DNA of 64,000 nucleotides from Rhodospirillum sp047263945 (GTDB lineage Bacteria > Pseudomonadota > Alphaproteobacteria > Rhodospirillales > Rhodospirillaceae), in assembly GCF_047263945.1 (NCBI RefSeq), contig NZ_JBLAVB010000001.1, positions 310,001-374,000 of the forward strand, read 5' to 3'. Shown here piece by piece: positions 9,223 through 17,880 of the stretch. A program made the translations under genes and the position numbers. Every line of letters starts with the position of its first letter. The first letter of the stretch is position 1. The notes beneath the pieces were generated by a model, which was not told the DNA's origin, did not search any database, and was given only the letters and a program-made list of their open reading frames with translations.

Positions 9223-9294
9223 CGATCCCGCCCCCGATCCCGCCCCCGATCCCGCCCCCGATCCCGCCCCCGATCCCGCCCCCGATCCCGCCCC
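9223..9294. repeat. 12-bp tandem repeat, six units, upstream of the LpxR-like gene
   Basis: Six perfect copies of CGATCCCGCCCC run head to tail, with a seventh diverging unit (CGAC...) at 9295. They lie about 118-189 bp upstream of the LpxR-like start codon and 12 bp beyond the stop of the minus-strand hydrolase. The period is a multiple of three, so unit loss would not shift a frame, but the array sits in a probable promoter or leader. Confidence 0.95.
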
Positions 9295-9306
9295 CGACTC
9301 TGGGAC

Positions 9307-10122
9307 TTATGGGGTTAGGGTCGCGCCCTTGGCAGCCAGGTCGTTGAGAAAGGCCTGGGCGATGGCCGGGAAATCGGGGCCGTTGGGGATAGCAGACACC
9401 GGGCTCATCATGTCAGTGTGTAGCACCAGACGGTTTTCCGGTTCGGTTACACCCCGTTCTTTAAGGCCCGTGATGAGGTCTTCTACGGTGGCCTTGACGC
9501 AGTGGCTGGAGGCCTCTCCGGCCACATGGATGGTGTCGAAGGCGGTCAAGCTGTCCAAGTGACGGGCGCCCAGGGTCTCATGGGTGCCGTCCAGCGGGTT
9601 GGGGACCTCAGAGGCAAATCCGCTATAATGCTCGACCATGCTATCCGTACCCTTGAAGATCCAGGTGGCGGCCCGGTGGCGCTCGACTTCCCAGCCGTGG
9701 ACCGCTTCTACCAGGGCTGGATGGAGGAGAGTTCCTGGCGTGCCGATGATGCAATGGGCCGGCCAGATGGTATGAATGTAACGCCCCTTGGCTTCCAAGG
9801 CCTTGAGGTAACGCAAGGTGTGGTCGAGCATGGCTGGATCGCTGGTCGTCCACGCTCCCTGTTCGACCTCGGCTGCGGTGATCAGGGTGAAGGGGCCAGG
9901 GTGGGCGCCTGTGGCATCCTTGAACCACGTGGGGTGGCCAATGTCGTGCAGATTGTGCTGATCCATGGTCAGGAACAGGGCGTCGAAGGCCAGGGGGGAT
10001 TCGTGGATCAGGTCGGCCAGCCTCTCCATGTCGGCCCAGGCTCCGGGAACGGCCAACGAGCCGCTGGCTTGGCCATCCATGAAGGACAATTGGCCGTCGA
10101 TGATCAGAAAGGCATTTGCCAT
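9307..10122 (-). CDS. Isochorismatase-fold cysteine hydrolase (nicotinamidase-like)
   Basis: 271 residues from the ATG at 10122, with GGAG nine bases upstream. An in-frame ATG at 10164 is less likely. It begins ANAFLIIDGQLSFMDG, with the catalytic Asp of the isochorismatase/nicotinamidase family. DQHNLHDIGH supplies metal-type Asp/His residues, IWPAHCIIGTPG lies mid-protein, and AGEASSHCVKAT carries the nucleophilic Cys. The family hydrolyses nicotinamide, isochorismate and related amides. The protein is longer than a typical 200-residue nicotinamidase, so the substrate is uncertain. Confidence 0.85.
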   Translation of the reverse strand: MANAFLIIDGQLSFMDGQASGSLAVPGAWADMERLADLIHESPLAFDALFLTMDQHNLHDIGHPTWFKDATGAHPGPFTLITAAEVEQGAWTTSDPAMLDHTLRYLKALEAKGRYIHTIWPAHCIIGTPGTLLHPALVEAVHGWEVERHRAATWIFKGTDSMVEHYSGFASEVPNPLDGTHETLGARHLDSLTAFDTIHVAGEASSHCVKATVEDLITGLKERGVTEPENRLVLHTDMMSPVSAIPNGPDFPAIAQAFLNDLAAKGATLTP

Positions 10123-10364
10123 GGGGTGTTTCTCCAGCTCGTAGTCCTGTTGTGGCGTTGCCAATAGGACCTACCCCATGGATGCGCGGGAGGGAACCGT
10201 GCAAAAGCCGGATCTCCAATTTTTGATGGGCGCTTTCGAAGAGATGCTCTGCTGGGCAAGGGGCCAACCTCAGAAAAAGAGGTCAAGGGCCTGTGCCGCA
10301 GATACGCAGGGAAAATGAAGTTTGTATTTATCTCTTCCCTTAAGCTTCAATACCTTAAGGGGGA

Positions 10365-10440
10365 TGGCATCCCCAACGGGACTCGAACCCGTGTCTTCAC
10401 CGTGAAAGGGTGATGTCCTGGACCGCTAGACGATGGGGAC
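10365..10440 (-). tRNA. tRNA-Glu (anticodon TTC), CCA encoded
   Basis: Read on the minus strand: GTCCCCA acceptor arm, TCTAGCGGTCCAGGA D-arm, anticodon stem-loop CACCCTTTCACGGTG with TTC, T-arm GGGTTCGAGTCCC, closing TGGGGAT plus G discriminator, then CCA. The acceptor stem has one G-T wobble at 1-72. The 76-bp length includes CCA. A CCTTAAG/CTTAAGG hairpin lies just downstream at 10338-10360. Confidence 0.96.
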
Positions 10441-10563
10441 GCCGTGGACGGGGTATTCCCGTCTTAGATCGTCGGCAGAACCCGAGGGCCCACCTTTATT
10501 TTATGGATCCCAAAGGACCCATCTCGCTCCACTTCCCAAAGCGGCTTTGGGATGTTGAGCCAT

Positions 10564-10589
10564 CCGACGGGACTTTTCAGTCCCGTCGG
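10564..10589. terminator. Perfect hairpin downstream of csp
   Basis: An 11-bp perfect stem (CCGACGGGACT / AGTCCCGTCGG) with a TTTC loop lies about 100 bp beyond the cold-shock gene and about 125 bp upstream of tRNA-Glu. It has no T-run on either strand. It may be a processing hairpin, a factor-dependent terminator or a REP-like element. Confidence 0.35.
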
Positions 10590-10688
10590 TAGCCTCTGCG
10601 ACGGTGTGATGTCGCTTCGTGAGGGCCGCTTTCTATCGGACCACTGGGGACGATGCAAGCCCTCTTTTTTGCTTTTTCGTGAAAACTC

Positions 10689-10895
10689 TTACAGAGCCTT
10701 CAGCTGGGAAGCGGCCATCTTGCCGGAACGGCCACGCTCCAGGTCGAAGGAAACCTTCTGACCTTCGCGCAGTCCGTCCATGCCGGCTTGCTGAACGGCG
10801 GTAATGTGAACGAACACGTCGGCCGAACCGTCGTCGGGCTCGATGAAGCCGTAGCCCTTTGTACCGTTGAACCACTTCACTGTGCCAGTGGACAT
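10689..10895 (-). CDS. Cold-shock protein, CspA family
   Basis: 68 residues, a single cold-shock domain at the usual family length. It contains both RNA-binding motifs: KGYGFIEPDDG (RNP1-type) and DVFVHITAV (RNP2-type). The protein binds single-stranded RNA/DNA and melts mRNA structure. It stands alone, with roughly 200-250 bp of non-coding sequence on each side. Whether it is cold-induced or constitutive cannot be seen. Confidence 0.95.
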   Translation of the reverse strand: MSTGTVKWFNGTKGYGFIEPDDGSADVFVHITAVQQAGMDGLREGQKVSFDLERGRSGKMAASQLKAL

Positions 10896-11111
10896 GCTGT
10901 CTACTCCTGGTCTGGCGTTGCCCCACGCCCTATTGCGTCCGGGGCGTCAAATCTTCGACGATGGTCAGACCATAAGCCGGCCAGTTGGCAGCCGCGGTAA
11001 GCCTAGGCGAAAATCGATGAAGCGAAAAATGGACCACTTCGACGCTTCGCGCAAGGGGGTTCCGACGGAGAAAATGCCGCTATAGGAAAATTCGTCAATG
11101 GTTTCGGGTTC

Positions 11112-11438
11112 CTAGCGGAGTTGCTCCAGCAGGGCCTCGAACCCTTCAAACTGGGGTGGACCCAGATAGATTTCCCGAGTCGATGCCGATCCGGCGTTGG
11201 CATGGGCCTTACGAAAAGCCTCCGATTGGGTCCATGCCTCGAAACTGGACCGGTTTTCCCATTGGGTGTGCGTTGCATAAAGAGTGTGGTCTTCCCCTTC
11301 CGGACCGCGGAGAAGGTGGAACGCGATGAAACCTGGGACTTCCTCCAAGTGACTCTCCCGCTCCCGCCAGATGGTCTCAAAGGTTTCTTCTCCGCCCTTG
11401 CGGATGCGGAATCGATTCATGGCAATAAACATGGGCAT
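11112..11438 (-). CDS. Antibiotic biosynthesis monooxygenase (ABM) / HmoA-like protein
   Basis: 108 residues. The ABM dimeric alpha-beta barrel is shown by FIAMNRFRIRKGGEETFE at the start, then SHLEEVPGFIAFHLLRG and THTQWENRSSFEAWTQSEAF, typical of the HmoA/IsdG-like family. Members degrade haem or oxidise small aromatics, and many are uncharacterised. An ATG at 11432 (MFIAM) is an equally good start, given a GGAG site upstream. Possible haem-related function is inferred from the family only. Confidence 0.85.
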   Translation of the reverse strand: MPMFIAMNRFRIRKGGEETFETIWRERESHLEEVPGFIAFHLLRGPEGEDHTLYATHTQWENRSSFEAWTQSEAFRKAHANAGSASTREIYLGPPQFEGFEALLEQLR

Positions 11439-11464
11439 AGCTCTCCGTTGAGAATTGTGTCTGA

Positions 11465-11500
11465 GAGTGAAACTGGATCAGCTTGAGTCAAGCTGGGCCA
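11465..11500. repeat. R2-family repeat fragment
   Basis: GAGTGAAACTGGATCAGC, then a TTGAGTCAA centre and matching right arm, as in the palindromic half of R2 (46543-46588). It lies between the ABM gene start and the end of the MBL gene, both on the minus strand. Confidence 0.65.
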
Positions 11501-11534
11501 GTTCATCGCATCGCGCTCTCGGAACACAGATAGG

Positions 11535-12179
11535 TCAGGCGCCCTTGCCGACAAAGGGGTTTGTCCGGCGTTCTTCCCCCAGGGTGGACATGGGGCCGTG
11601 GCCGGGAATGAAGGCGACCGCGTCACCCAGTGGGAACAGGCGGTCCCGGATGGAGGAGAGAAGCGTGGCGTGGTCTCCCCGGGGAAAGTCCGTACGCCCG
11701 ATGGAGCCCCTGAACAGCACGTCCCCCACCTGGGCCAGGGCGGAGTCCGGATGGTAAAACACCACATGTCCCGGCGTATGGCCGGGGCAGTGGAGGACAT
11801 CCAGGGTCAAATTGCCCAGGGTGACCTGATCCCCATGGTTCAGCCAGCGGCTGGGTGTGAAGGGGCGTCCTTCCGGAAAGCCGAAGGACTTGGCCTGTTT
11901 GGCCATATCATCAATCCAGAACGCATCGTCTTGATGCGGCCCCTCGACGGGAAGGGACAGGCGCTCTTGCAGGTCGGCGACGGCTCCGGCGTGGTCCAAG
12001 TGGCCGTGGGTGACAAGCAACTTGGTGAGGGTAATCTTTTGCTCGGCCACGGCGGCAAGCAGCCGGTCAGTCTCCCCGCCTGGGTCAACCAGGGCGCCTT
12101 CCATGGTCTCGTCGCACCAAATCAGGGTGCAATTCTGTTGGAAGGGGGTCACGGGAATGATCGCGGCCTTCAGGGGCAT
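11535..12179 (-). CDS. MBL-fold metallo-hydrolase, glyoxalase II-like (YcbL type)
   Basis: 214 residues. It has the signature THGHLDHAG (metal ligands HxHxDH), a following His in LHCPGHTPGH, the bridging Asp in QVGDVLFRGSIGRTDFP, and the last His in FIPGHGP. The RGSIGRTDFP segment and short length match the YcbL/type II glyoxalase-like clade rather than beta-lactamases. Likely a thioester hydrolase of the glyoxalase II superfamily; substrate not determined. Its start is 62 bp downstream of the hemerythrin gene stop, same strand. Confidence 0.9.
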   Translation of the reverse strand: MPLKAAIIPVTPFQQNCTLIWCDETMEGALVDPGGETDRLLAAVAEQKITLTKLLVTHGHLDHAGAVADLQERLSLPVEGPHQDDAFWIDDMAKQAKSFGFPEGRPFTPSRWLNHGDQVTLGNLTLDVLHCPGHTPGHVVFYHPDSALAQVGDVLFRGSIGRTDFPRGDHATLLSSIRDRLFPLGDAVAFIPGHGPMSTLGEERRTNPFVGKGA

Positions 12180-12241
12180 CCTTTGGTCCTCCGAATGAAA
12201 ATGGGAGGATGCACATGCGGAAGCGGGAAGGCTAGACTACA

Positions 12242-13099
12242 TTATTGAATAGCTGCTTTGTCCTTCCGGTTTTTCAGGGTGGCCGCAGCCTCGTCGCTGA
12301 ACGCAGCCCCGCTGTTGAACAACGCGATGTGAGGTTGGTCGACGCGAAGGATGTGGTTGATCAGCCAATCGGTCAGAAAGCCATCCACGAAGGTTGACAG
12401 CGCGATCTCGCCAGTCTGCAATCGGGGCGTCATCTCGTCAAGGGTCTCTAGTATTTCCACATGGGCTTTGGCATGGGCGTTGTTTGCCTTCTGGTCCCCA
12501 CATTGGTCTGTCCAGAGGCTTTCCTCCAGCTCGAAGTGAACGATCGCGAGGCTGCGCAGACTGTTCAATACTTGGGCGATGTCTTCCAATGGCGCATCGT
12601 CGGACATGTTGTGTAGGCGTGTCATATACTCGATCATGGCCTTGTGGTGCTCGTCGATCTGCTCGATCCCGGTTTCCATCTCGGCACCCCAGGTGGTCGG
12701 CTGCAGGGAGTCCTGCTTGGCCAGGCAAGGCCAGATATCGCTGTCTTCGACCATTTCGTGTTCGATCAGCAAATCGGAGACTCTGTCCAACACTTCCAAG
12801 GGGTGGACGCTTGGAGCGTAGGTCAAGGTCTCGACCATTTCCGTAACCCTGTCGATCAACTGGGTATGGCGACGGGCGTGGTTGTTCAATTGCGAATATC
12901 CGTTGGTCCGCAAAATGACCTCCTCCAGCCCCAGGTGGTTGCGGAGGGCATTCAAGAAGTCCGAGAAGAGGGCGATGGCCTCTGGGCGACCGTTCGGCTG
13001 ACGCAGGTGACCGCCGATCTCCGCCAGAAGCACCATGAGGTGTTCATGGCCTTCATCAATCAACCCGTTGCCGCTTTGGGGGAATTGAAGGTTACCCAT
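12242..13099 (-). CDS. Tandem-hemerythrin protein
   Basis: 285 residues with two hemerythrin-like four-helix units. Unit 1 (about 12-130): GHEHL, HLGLEE, NNHARRH, IEHEMVEDSD. Unit 2 (about 145-265): IDEHHK, HFELEE, NAHAKAH, INHILRVDQ. Each keeps a His, HxxxE, HxxxH, HxxxxD pattern expected for a di-iron O2-binding site, with a somewhat atypical ligand order in unit 1. Bacteriohemerythrins store or sense oxygen, often in microaerophiles. A tandem copy without a signalling domain is less usual. No signal peptide. Confidence 0.85.
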   Translation of the reverse strand: MGNLQFPQSGNGLIDEGHEHLMVLLAEIGGHLRQPNGRPEAIALFSDFLNALRNHLGLEEVILRTNGYSQLNNHARRHTQLIDRVTEMVETLTYAPSVHPLEVLDRVSDLLIEHEMVEDSDIWPCLAKQDSLQPTTWGAEMETGIEQIDEHHKAMIEYMTRLHNMSDDAPLEDIAQVLNSLRSLAIVHFELEESLWTDQCGDQKANNAHAKAHVEILETLDEMTPRLQTGEIALSTFVDGFLTDWLINHILRVDQPHIALFNSGAAFSDEAAATLKNRKDKAAIQ

Positions 13100-13252
13100 G
13101 GCCGAATCTCTTTCATGGCGGTCAAGATTGGGTTTCGGAGTTCTATGGTCTTTAGTTTCCGCTTGGCTCCATATACATTCTATTTGGGTGTGTTCTAAAG
13201 GATGGCAAGGGTTATGCTGTTTCGGGTGTGACTTTTCCGTGTAGCTTTTCGG

Positions 13253-15337
13253 TCAAGTACCGATTGTCCCCCGGGCTAGGGCACGTATCAGGAAGCGCGC
13301 CGGATGCAGGGCTTGCCGGACGTCCTCCTCCACCGGAAGAACTTTGCCGGTCAACGATGCCGCCAGGATCTCCGAGGCCAGGGTGGCCGTCTGAAAGCCC
13401 CGGGATCCCAAGGCGCCGAGCACCCACAAGTCGGGAGTGTAGGCCTCTGGAATCCGGTCTTCGGGTGGGCGGCGTCTGGGGCCATGGCGGAGGTCACCCA
13501 GGATCGAGACCGCTTGGTCCTCGGATGCGAGCAGGGGGCCGACCAGGGGGGTGCGGTCCGGTGTTCGTGCCCGGCGGGAGATGCGCACGCGCCAGGGTTT
13601 GTCCGCCAGCCGGGTCGCCAGCTCGGGCAAGTGGTCGATCAGCATGTTGAGGCAATGGGCGTGGCTTGCCGGGTCCGGTTGATCCCAACCGGGATCCTCC
13701 GGGGTGGTCATCGGCTCATGGGAAGCGCCGAGGATTTGCAGCGGGGCACCGTCTGGACCCGTGATCGGTGGGGAGATGTAGCCTCCGAAGCTCATGGGGT
13801 GCGCCGGCATGGGTTCCGGCGTGTCGAAAAGGGAGATCTGGCCCCGGGTGATCTGGGGCGGAGGGGTGCCAGACGGCTGGAGGGTGCCCGCCTGAGCTCC
13901 GGCACAAAGGATAACGGCTTCGGCTCGTTCTTCTCGACCATCGGCGGCCAGCAGTCGCCAGAGTCCCTTTTCCCGTGTCATGTCGACAACCGAGAAGCCC
14001 AGGCGCCGTGGGGTGGATCCGGCCAATGCCTGGCAGATCACTCCAGGGCGGATGCACCGGGCCGCCCCCATCCAAAGAGCCGCCGTATTGTGGAAGCCGG
14101 GCTGTCCCGTGCGTCGGGCCTGTTCTGCGGCGTCGGGGAGGGTCAGCCACTCCTCGGGCCAGTCGAAGGCGGCGGCGACCTTCCGTTGACGGGCTTCATC
14201 CCGGTCGTTGACGGGCAGGCTGAGCAATCCGGCGGGGCCAACCCAGGGATCGGCCCCCCTGTCCGCCAGATCCTGATAGACCCGGAGGGCGTGGACCCAA
14301 GCCGCCGCATGGAACCGGCCTTCGGCGGAGGGCTCGACGGCGAGGCGCGGCATAAAAATACCCAGGGGATTGCCCGAGGCTTCCGCGGCAAGGCTATCCC
14401 GGGCCTCCAAGAGGAGCGGCGTGAGACCCGCACGGCTCAAGGCATGGGCCGCAGCACATCCGGCAATGCCAGCACCGATCAAAGCCACCCGTGCCCCTTG
14501 GGCGAGAGGGCGTCCGGGCCAGAGGGCCTTGCTGCCGCTGTCCTTGCGGAGGAGAGCCCCTTTGGGTAAGGCGGGCCGGGGTTGGGCGGGCCGTGCATGT
14601 TTGGTTGGTCGAAGGGGGGGAGCCTCCAACCGGGCGGAGAGGCAATGGTGTTTTCGCCCGTAGCCGGGGCGTCGTTGGACAGAGAACCCCAGGTCTGCCA
14701 GCCCGCGTTTGACCGCACCGGCCGCTGTGAAGGTGGCCAGCCGCGCTCCGGGGGCCGACAGGGCCGCGACCCAGGCCAAAACCTGAGGCGTCCACATGTC
14801 GGGATTGGTGGAGGGGGCGAATCCGTCCAGATACCAGATATCTGCCGAAAGGCCGGAGAGGCTGGCGAGCATGGGTTCGACCGGGCCTTGTGCCAGGATC
14901 AGATCGACACCCTCCTCCAGGGAGATATGGTGGAGACCCGGTTGGCGGGGCGGCAAGCGGTCCAGCAGACCGGCCACCAAATCGGCGGGCGCGTCTGTGC
15001 TTGCGAGGATGGGCGCCAGTTCGGTCCGATCCAGGGGGAAGCCTTCCACGGCCAAATAGCGCAGGGCCGGGCGGGGGCGGGGGAGCCGCCGCAGGGCGTC
15101 CCAGGTCAAAAGCAGGTTCAGCCCCGTGCCAAAGCCCAATTCACAGACCGTGATCCGATGTCGGTGCCGCCAATCGTCGGGAAATCCCGTTCCCTCCAGA
15201 AAGACATGGTGCCCTTCGGCCCATCCCTCGCCCGGTTGAAAATAGATATCCCCATGGCGATCGTCCCGTGGTGTCCCCTGTGAATCGAGGGTGAGGTCGG
15301 GCTTGGGAAGCGTCCAGTGGGGTACAACGGGGGACAT
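13253..15337 (-). CDS. mnmC: Bifunctional tRNA wobble-uridine enzyme MnmC (methyltransferase + FAD oxidase)
   Basis: 694 residues in the E. coli MnmC arrangement. The N-terminal SAM methyltransferase (DUF752-type) shows CELGFGTGLN near residue 65 and YLDGFAPSTNPDMW near 170. The C-terminal FAD-dependent oxidoreductase starts near 283 with VALIGAGIAGCAAAHALSRA (GxGxxG). MnmC converts cmnm5(s2)U34 to nm5(s2)U and then mnm5(s2)U in tRNAs for split-box codons, including tRNA-Glu(TTC), a tRNA encoded 3-5 kb away. The start MSPVVPHWTL fits the family. Confidence 0.95.
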   Translation of the reverse strand: MSPVVPHWTLPKPDLTLDSQGTPRDDRHGDIYFQPGEGWAEGHHVFLEGTGFPDDWRHRHRITVCELGFGTGLNLLLTWDALRRLPRPRPALRYLAVEGFPLDRTELAPILASTDAPADLVAGLLDRLPPRQPGLHHISLEEGVDLILAQGPVEPMLASLSGLSADIWYLDGFAPSTNPDMWTPQVLAWVAALSAPGARLATFTAAGAVKRGLADLGFSVQRRPGYGRKHHCLSARLEAPPLRPTKHARPAQPRPALPKGALLRKDSGSKALWPGRPLAQGARVALIGAGIAGCAAAHALSRAGLTPLLLEARDSLAAEASGNPLGIFMPRLAVEPSAEGRFHAAAWVHALRVYQDLADRGADPWVGPAGLLSLPVNDRDEARQRKVAAAFDWPEEWLTLPDAAEQARRTGQPGFHNTAALWMGAARCIRPGVICQALAGSTPRRLGFSVVDMTREKGLWRLLAADGREERAEAVILCAGAQAGTLQPSGTPPPQITRGQISLFDTPEPMPAHPMSFGGYISPPITGPDGAPLQILGASHEPMTTPEDPGWDQPDPASHAHCLNMLIDHLPELATRLADKPWRVRISRRARTPDRTPLVGPLLASEDQAVSILGDLRHGPRRRPPEDRIPEAYTPDLWVLGALGSRGFQTATLASEILAASLTGKVLPVEEDVRQALHPARFLIRALARGTIGT

Positions 15338-15752
15338 GCTGCTGCTAAACCTTCCACGCGGGGATCGGGGGAGGGGCGGGGTGGAGCTTGGGCCAGATGC
15401 GGACGCGGTGGCTGTCTGCAGGATTCTCGGCTCTTCAGGTGGTCAATTTAGTCAAAAAGACGGGGCGAGGGGAAACGATTGAGCGTCTATGGCAAGAAGG
15501 GAATATCAGTCTATGTCCTATTCAGTGTAATTCCTCAGTCTTTCCCGGGCATTTGTTAGCCTATGGTTGTTCAGTCGTGAAGCTTTTCTCTGTAAGGAAG
15601 GACCTGCGTGGTTATTCCTACCATTTGCCTAAAGGCACGGGTATGCTTGGTCTTTGGGTAAAGGATGGAAATCGTCGCATTCATGGATCCCGGGCGATGA
15701 TCGACATCCAGGACTTTGGAATGATACGGGACTCCATCGGTGTGTGGTGAGC
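15338..15752. other. Divergent intergenic region, no gene recognised
   Basis: About 415 bp between the divergent mnmC and deoxyribosyltransferase starts. It must hold both promoters. A 120-residue plus-strand frame (15388-15750) has no recognisable domain or good ribosome site and is not called. Confidence 0.45.
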
Positions 15753-16292
15753 ATGAGGCTTTATCTTGCCGGTCCGGATGTCTTTGATTCCGATCCCATG
15801 TCGGTTGCCCGGCGGTTGAAGGATGCCTGCAAGGCACGGGGATTCGAAGGCGTTTTTCCGCTCGATTCCAGTTTGGATCTCGCTGATATGGGGAAGTCCT
15901 GTCAGGCTGAGGCCATTTACCGTGCCAATATCGAACTGATCCAAAGTTGCGATGGGGTTGTCGCGAATATGGTTCCCTTTCGAGGGGCCTCCATGGATGT
16001 GGGGACGGCCTTCGAAATGGGATATGCCGCCGCACTTGGGCTTCCTGTCGTTGGCTATGGCGACCTGCGGACAGGGACTTACCTGGATCGGATCATGATC
16101 CACTACCGGGGGCAGATCACCCGGAGAGAGGGGCGCTGGTGGGACCCGGATGGCTTGGAGATCGAAGATTTCGGCCTAATGGATAATCTGATGATGTGCT
16201 GTGGGGCCGAAGCGATTACCCATGGGTTCGATCAGGCGCTGATTTCCATGCGCTATCTCATGAATGCCCGGAAGGAGCGGGGAGTCGGTTGA
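15753..16292 (+). CDS. Nucleoside 2-deoxyribosyltransferase
   Basis: 179 residues from the ATG at 15753 (MRLYLAGPDVF); upstream in-frame sequence to 15654 lacks coding character. The N-terminal YLAGPDVF loop, the acidic CDGVVANMVPFRG and the MDVGTAFEMGYAAALG segment with catalytic Glu are typical of the family (PF05014). The enzyme transfers or hydrolyses 2-deoxyribosyl groups of nucleosides in purine/pyrimidine salvage. It converges on the NUDIX gene with a 7-bp gap. No strong ribosome-binding site. Confidence 0.88.
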   Translation: MRLYLAGPDVFDSDPMSVARRLKDACKARGFEGVFPLDSSLDLADMGKSCQAEAIYRANIELIQSCDGVVANMVPFRGASMDVGTAFEMGYAAALGLPVVGYGDLRTGTYLDRIMIHYRGQITRREGRWWDPDGLEIEDFGLMDNLMMCCGAEAITHGFDQALISMRYLMNARKERGVG

Positions 16293-16299
16293 TCGGGTC

Positions 16300-16917
16300 T
16301 CAGGCCCATTTGGCGCGCAAGTCGTTCCGGTTCAAGGCGAACCATTGTGCCGCGATCAGACAGGTTCCATTGGAGAGTTCGCCATCGCGGGCCATGGCAA
16401 TGAAGCGGTCGGCGTCCAGGACCACGACCTTGATGTCCTCCCCTTCCTCCGCCAAGCCATGGAGGCCTCCGGCGCCCTCGCTGTCCACCTGCCCGCAGAA
16501 GAAGGAGATGCTTTCGGTCAGGACTCCAGGAGAGGCCAGGACCTGGGCAAAATGGATCAGGTTGTTCGGGGTAAGGCCGCATTCTTCCACGCTTTCCCGG
16601 CGGGCCACCGATTCTGCGTCCTCTCCGGGGTCGATGATTCCTGCGACGATTTCCAGCAGCCAAGGATTCTTCATGCCTTTGTCCCAGGCTGCGGGCCGGA
16701 ACTGCTCGACGAGAACCACCCGGTCTCGGGGTGCATCGTAAAGCAGAATGGCTGCGGCATCGCCCCTGTTGACCACTTCCCGCTGGATTTCAGGCCCCAT
16801 CCCCCCAGCGTATTGCTCATGCCGCAGGCGGATCTGGTCAACCTTGATATAGCCATTGGCGACGCGTTTCCGGTCAGTCACGGTTACCTGGGACGGGCGG
16901 AAGGTGTCCTTCGTCAT
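16300..16917 (-). CDS. NUDIX hydrolase, ADP-ribose pyrophosphatase-like
   Basis: 205 residues. A complete Nudix box starts at GIIDPGE and ends RESVEECGL, fitting Gx5Ex7REUxEExGU. The preceding VVLVEQFRPAAW segment is typical of the NudF/ADP-ribose pyrophosphatase group. Likely hydrolyses ADP-ribose or a related nucleoside diphosphate sugar. Neighbouring nucleoside deoxyribosyltransferase fits a nucleotide housekeeping role, although the genes are convergent. Confidence 0.9.
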   Translation of the reverse strand: MTKDTFRPSQVTVTDRKRVANGYIKVDQIRLRHEQYAGGMGPEIQREVVNRGDAAAILLYDAPRDRVVLVEQFRPAAWDKGMKNPWLLEIVAGIIDPGEDAESVARRESVEECGLTPNNLIHFAQVLASPGVLTESISFFCGQVDSEGAGGLHGLAEEGEDIKVVVLDADRFIAMARDGELSNGTCLIAAQWFALNRNDLRAKWA

Positions 16918-16968
16918 GGGGAAAACCTCGGTGCTACAGTGTGACTTGGAAGGGAGGAGGAGAAGGTC

Positions 16969-17607
16969 TCAGGCAAGGTGGTCCATGACTTCGTCGGTTA
17001 GGGCCTGGATTTCCTCTGCCGCGCGGGACCGGCGATTGGTTTCCAGCACGCCTCGGCCATCCATCATGCTCGCTGCGAAAGCGGTGCGATTGCCAATCCG
17101 GGCTTTGGCGATGGGAAGCTCGTCGGCGCGTAATTTCGCTTCGATCAACTCCGGCAGTTTACCCCGGGGAGGCATCCGGTTCAGCACCAGCAAGGGATTC
17201 GTCTGTTCCTTGCGGGCCAGTTCCAGGGTGGCCGTGGTGGCCCAAAGGTCCATGGGACTGGGCTGAACGGGAACCAACAGGATATCGCCCGCGCGGATGG
17301 CCGCCTTGGCTTCCGTCTCCGCATGGGGGGGCGTGTCGACCACCACGATGTCATGGGTGTCCCGCAGCCGATCCAGTTCCGTTGCCAATCGCCATCCGGC
17401 CACGTCGGACAGGTGCAAACCGCATCCGGTCGCCCCGAGAGTCGTGATTCGCGCCCCATGCCAAGCCGCGAGGCTGCCCTGGGGGTCGATGTCGACCAGG
17501 GCAACGGAGTTTCCCTTGGCCTTAAAGGATACGGCCAACTGGGCCGCCAAAGTGGTTTTGCCGGCGCCCCCCTTTTGTTGGGCGATGGTAATGATGCGCG
17601 CCACCAT
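16969..17607 (-). CDS. ParA/MinD-family ATPase
   Basis: 212 residues from the ATG at 17607, with GGGAG upstream. The deviant Walker A QQKGGAGKTT, switch I-type DIDPQGSLAAWHGAR and Walker B VVVDTPPHAETEAKAAI identify the ParA/Soj superfamily. There is no N-terminal HTH and no parB nearby, so it is an orphan ParA of the short type used to position protein cargo, or a MipZ/MinD-like factor. It is 273 bp from the divergent ettA. Cargo unknown. Confidence 0.85.
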   Translation of the reverse strand: MVARIITIAQQKGGAGKTTLAAQLAVSFKAKGNSVALVDIDPQGSLAAWHGARITTLGATGCGLHLSDVAGWRLATELDRLRDTHDIVVVDTPPHAETEAKAAIRAGDILLVPVQPSPMDLWATTATLELARKEQTNPLLVLNRMPPRGKLPELIEAKLRADELPIAKARIGNRTAFAASMMDGRGVLETNRRSRAAEEIQALTDEVMDHLA

Positions 17608-17880
17608 GAATTGGATGCTCCCTTTTTGGCTCGCTCCAAAGGACACCGGACAATCCGGGCTCTCCCGGAGGGTCAGGCTAAGCAAGGGGGTCGGGGAACA
17701 CAAAGGTTTTCGTGGAGCAACCCTTGGGGGGTGAACCAAGGGACACATTTTTCCAATGGTCTTCTGAGACTTGCTATCGGAAGGGGCGGGCATGCGTTGC
17801 AACGGTCGCAGCCCTGAGCTACAAAGGCCGCTCGCGCCACTGGTGCGATCTTTTCCACTCCCTGTGATTCGGAGCGATTC

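Noticed and set aside
8882..9562. Frame with a PDPA repeat protein
   Set aside because: The repeat comes from the 12-bp array in an intergenic region; the frame is antisense to the LpxR-like and hydrolase genes at its ends and lacks a proper start.
13304..14569. 421-codon open frame on the plus strand
   Set aside because: It is antisense to mnmC and has no recognisable motif.
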